Assembly (NCBI GenBank): GCA_030638765.1
Contig: DAOWDZ010000277.1
Location: 1-7,687, forward strand
Direction of reading: 5' to 3'
DNA: 7,687 nucleotides
DNA from: Desulfocapsa sp.
Lineage (GTDB): Bacteria; Desulfobacterota; Desulfobulbia; Desulfobulbales; Desulfocapsaceae
The stretch's first letter is position 1, and each line of letters begins with the position of its first letter. The notes beneath the pieces were generated by a model. The model searched no databases. It was not told where the DNA came from and saw nothing but the letters and a program-made list of their open reading frames with translations. Shown piece after piece: positions 5,646 through 7,687 of this stretch. Both the position numbers and the translations under genes were made by a program.

Positions 5646-7649
5646 GTGGCAACATCTGGGAAGCTCATAGAATATCTGGACGGCGGAAAATTTCTCTGCG
5701 CCTACGTGATCGGTGCTCAAGCAAAACGACTCCGACTCATCAACCAGAATGGTAGAGAACTGAACCTTCCTCTGTCGCGCATGGTTCATTGTTCTGAAAA
5801 AAATCACACCGTAGAACTTACCCGTGAAGAGCTGACCAGACAACTTCAGGACACTGCAGACTCCAGGAAACAACTCATAGAGAAAATCAACCTCCAGGAG
5901 ATTTGGGAACTCACCTCCGACGAATCCTCAAATTCATTTACTCCAGCATTTCTGGCAGAACTCAGTTTTGGCACAGATGCCAATGATGATATCGTTTCAG
6001 CATTTTTAAGAACCGTTTTTGTGGACAGACTTTTTTTTAAATACAAAGACAATAAAGTTATTGCTCAAACGACCGAGCAGATAGAACAAATCCAAAAACA
6101 GCGTGACAGAGAGGAAAAACTTGAGGCTCTTATTGAAATGGGTGCCGAGTTTCTGAAGCATGTTTATAATGCACCAAAAAAAGATCTTGTAATCGACACC
6201 AATGGCGAAGAATGTCTTACTATTATGCGTGATTTTTATCTCGCGGGTGCCGACTCAGAACATGCTGAAATTGCCAAGAAAATCCTCAAAGCAGCTGGAT
6301 TTAACAGACCACATGACCCATTCCATCTTCTTGTAAAAGCAGGTATTTGGGATGCGAACGAAAACATCCCTCTGCTCCGCAACGATCTACCCGTTGTCTT
6401 TCCGTTACTCGGAATACAGCAAGCTGAAATGCTACTACAGCAAGGATCTGACAAACTCTTCCAGGATCCGGCCAGAAAGGATTTCACAGATCTAAAGCCC
6501 ATGACCATTGATGGGCCGACCACACTTGACTTTGACGATGCCCTCTCCATTGAAGAGCAGGACGACGGAAATTTTCTGGTGGGTGTTCATATCTCAGATG
6601 TTGCCCATTATGTACGCCCGGAAGATCCGCTGTTTCTTGAAGCAATGCGTCGCGGAACATCAATTTATTTCCCAGAAGGCCAGATACCCATGCTGCCTCG
6701 CCATCTTTCTCAGGGGATTTGCAGCCTTGTCCAGGGAGAACTAAGAGCAACATTAAGTTTTATGATCCTCCTGTCCGATGAAGCTGAAGTCTTAAGGGTA
6801 AGGATTTTTCCATCCATCATAAAAGTCGCAAGACGTCTCACCTATGATGAGGCGGATACGATGATGAATACGGATCCGGAGCTGGGTATTCTCAACAAAT
6901 TACGCATCAAATTACGCAATAAACGCCTGGATGGTGGAGCCCTGCTTCTCCCTTTTCCAGACGTCAATATTCATATTCATGATGGTACAAAAGTACAAAT
7001 AAGCCTCGCTGACACTGATACTCCGTCACGTACGCTTGTTTCTGAAATGATGATTCTTGCAAACACGCAGGCTGCCAGATATGTGGCGGACAGAATGGCA
7101 CCAGGACTATTCAGAGCACAGAAGCCACCAAAGAGACGCGTGGTTTCAGGGCTGGATAACGATCTTTTCCTCAACTCCAAACAACGGAAGATGCTGTCCC
7201 GCGGCGAGCTTCTTACCACCGCCCAACCTCATAGTGGTCTGGGAGTAACGCAATACACAACAATAACGTCTCCCATCCGTCGATTGCTGGATCTTGTTAT
7301 GCAGCACCAACTCCACTCACTGGTACGACGGGAAGAAATTCGTTTCACTGAAGAAATGTGTAAGGATTTCACCTCTGTTATTGGGAGGACTCTAGCTCGT
7401 GCAAATAATGTAAGACAGCAGCGACACCGTTATTGGCTTCTTAAATACCTTGAAGCGAGAAAGGAAATACCACTTACGGCTCTTGTACTTGACTCCGGCC
7501 CTAAACGAACATTTCTGGTACTCACCGACATTTTACTTAACATCGACTTACCAACTCCCGGTACTAATCGTCCTGAGCCTGGACAACGAGTCAAGGTAAA
7601 GATAATACGGGTGGACGCGATGGACAACACTCTTCGATTTGAATGGTAA
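5646..7649 (+). CDS. RNase II/R-family (RNB domain) 3'-5' exoribonuclease
   Basis: Predicted cytoplasmic hydrolytic exoribonuclease degrading RNA from the 3' end. It starts at GTG 5646: an in-frame TAA at 5640-5642 excludes an earlier start, AAGG at 5633-5636 is a fair ribosome site, and the first ATG (codon 46) would cut into the N-terminal domain. The 667 residues begin with a small beta-rich domain (about 5-50), then a helical segment (50-180) and a winged-helix-like region (about 190-245) in place of clear cold-shock domains. The RNB domain (about 280-600) holds the metal-binding aspartates D289, D295, D297 and D298 in IDGPTTLDFDDAL, with the same spacing as E. coli RNase II. The conserved TSPIRRLLDL is at 541-550. 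A short S1-like OB domain closes the protein (about 608-667). The layout resembles the winged-helix RNB enzymes of Deinococcus and cyanobacteria more than E. coli RNase R. I leave the symbol empty because rnb and rnr both imply an architecture not seen here. Confidence 0.93.
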   Translation: MATSGKLIEYLDGGKFLCAYVIGAQAKRLRLINQNGRELNLPLSRMVHCSEKNHTVELTREELTRQLQDTADSRKQLIEKINLQEIWELTSDESSNSFTPAFLAELSFGTDANDDIVSAFLRTVFVDRLFFKYKDNKVIAQTTEQIEQIQKQRDREEKLEALIEMGAEFLKHVYNAPKKDLVIDTNGEECLTIMRDFYLAGADSEHAEIAKKILKAAGFNRPHDPFHLLVKAGIWDANENIPLLRNDLPVVFPLLGIQQAEMLLQQGSDKLFQDPARKDFTDLKPMTIDGPTTLDFDDALSIEEQDDGNFLVGVHISDVAHYVRPEDPLFLEAMRRGTSIYFPEGQIPMLPRHLSQGICSLVQGELRATLSFMILLSDEAEVLRVRIFPSIIKVARRLTYDEADTMMNTDPELGILNKLRIKLRNKRLDGGALLLPFPDVNIHIHDGTKVQISLADTDTPSRTLVSEMMILANTQAARYVADRMAPGLFRAQKPPKRRVVSGLDNDLFLNSKQRKMLSRGELLTTAQPHSGLGVTQYTTITSPIRRLLDLVMQHQLHSLVRREEIRFTEEMCKDFTSVIGRTLARANNVRQQRHRYWLLKYLEARKEIPLTALVLDSGPKRTFLVLTDILLNIDLPTPGTNRPEPGQRVKVKIIRVDAMDNTLRFEW

Positions 7650-7662
7650 GAGAGATAGTATA

Positions 7663-7687
7663 GTGGATACAAATGATATTTGGGAGA
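7663..7687 (+). CDS. Probable start of the next gene (3' truncated)
   Basis: A GTG at 7663 opens a frame reading (M)DTNDIWE to the window edge. GAGAG at 7650-7654 lies 8 nt before it, a spacing and sequence like those used for era. It begins 13 nt after the RNase stop, so cotranscription is likely. Eight residues cannot identify a family. An N-terminus with an early IWE is seen in DnaA proteins, but it is also compatible with many others. An ATG at 7673 in another frame is an alternative. Confidence 0.4.

Overview
The window looks like ordinary chromosomal DNA from a Gram-negative, probably anaerobic bacterium. I would guess a deltaproteobacterium (Desulfobacterota, Desulfobulbales-like). The guess rests on the gene order ftsE-ftsX-envC-ctpA, an EnvC-type periplasmic factor (which implies an outer membrane), the end of a CooC/MinD-like nickel-insertion ATPase, and the style of the Era and RNase sequences. 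It is a judgement from sequence character, not a database match.

Layout. Positions 1-267 hold the last 88 codons of a CooC-like P-loop ATPase. After a 70-bp gap comes a tightly packed plus-strand cell-division cluster: ftsE (338-1012), ftsX (1009-1896, 4-bp overlap), envC (1896-3137, 1-bp TGATG overlap) and, after 49 bp, ctpA (3187-4563). Then era lies on the minus strand (4560-5486), and its stop codon interlocks with the ctpA stop. A 159-bp AT-rich divergent intergenic region (5487-5645) separates era from a plus-strand RNase II/R-family gene (5646-7649). A further plus-strand gene probably begins at 7663 and runs off the end.

How the genes work together. FtsE (ATPase) and FtsX (membrane subunit) form an ABC-type mechanotransmission complex at the division septum. 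EnvC is the periplasmic coiled-coil/LytM partner of FtsX. Its zinc ligands are missing, so it should activate a separate amidase rather than cut peptidoglycan itself. CtpA is a periplasmic S41 protease, and family knowledge makes it a plausible brake on cell-wall hydrolysis in the same pathway. Era (16S rRNA and 30S maturation) and the RNB exoribonuclease share a divergent control region and both act in RNA metabolism.

I found no mobile element, CRISPR array, tRNA/rRNA, toxin-antitoxin or defence module, and no convincing new system. The items most worth a second look are the altered ABC signature of FtsE, the interlocked ctpA/era stops, the 31-bp-spaced operator-like repeat between era and the RNase gene, and the run of non-ATG starts.
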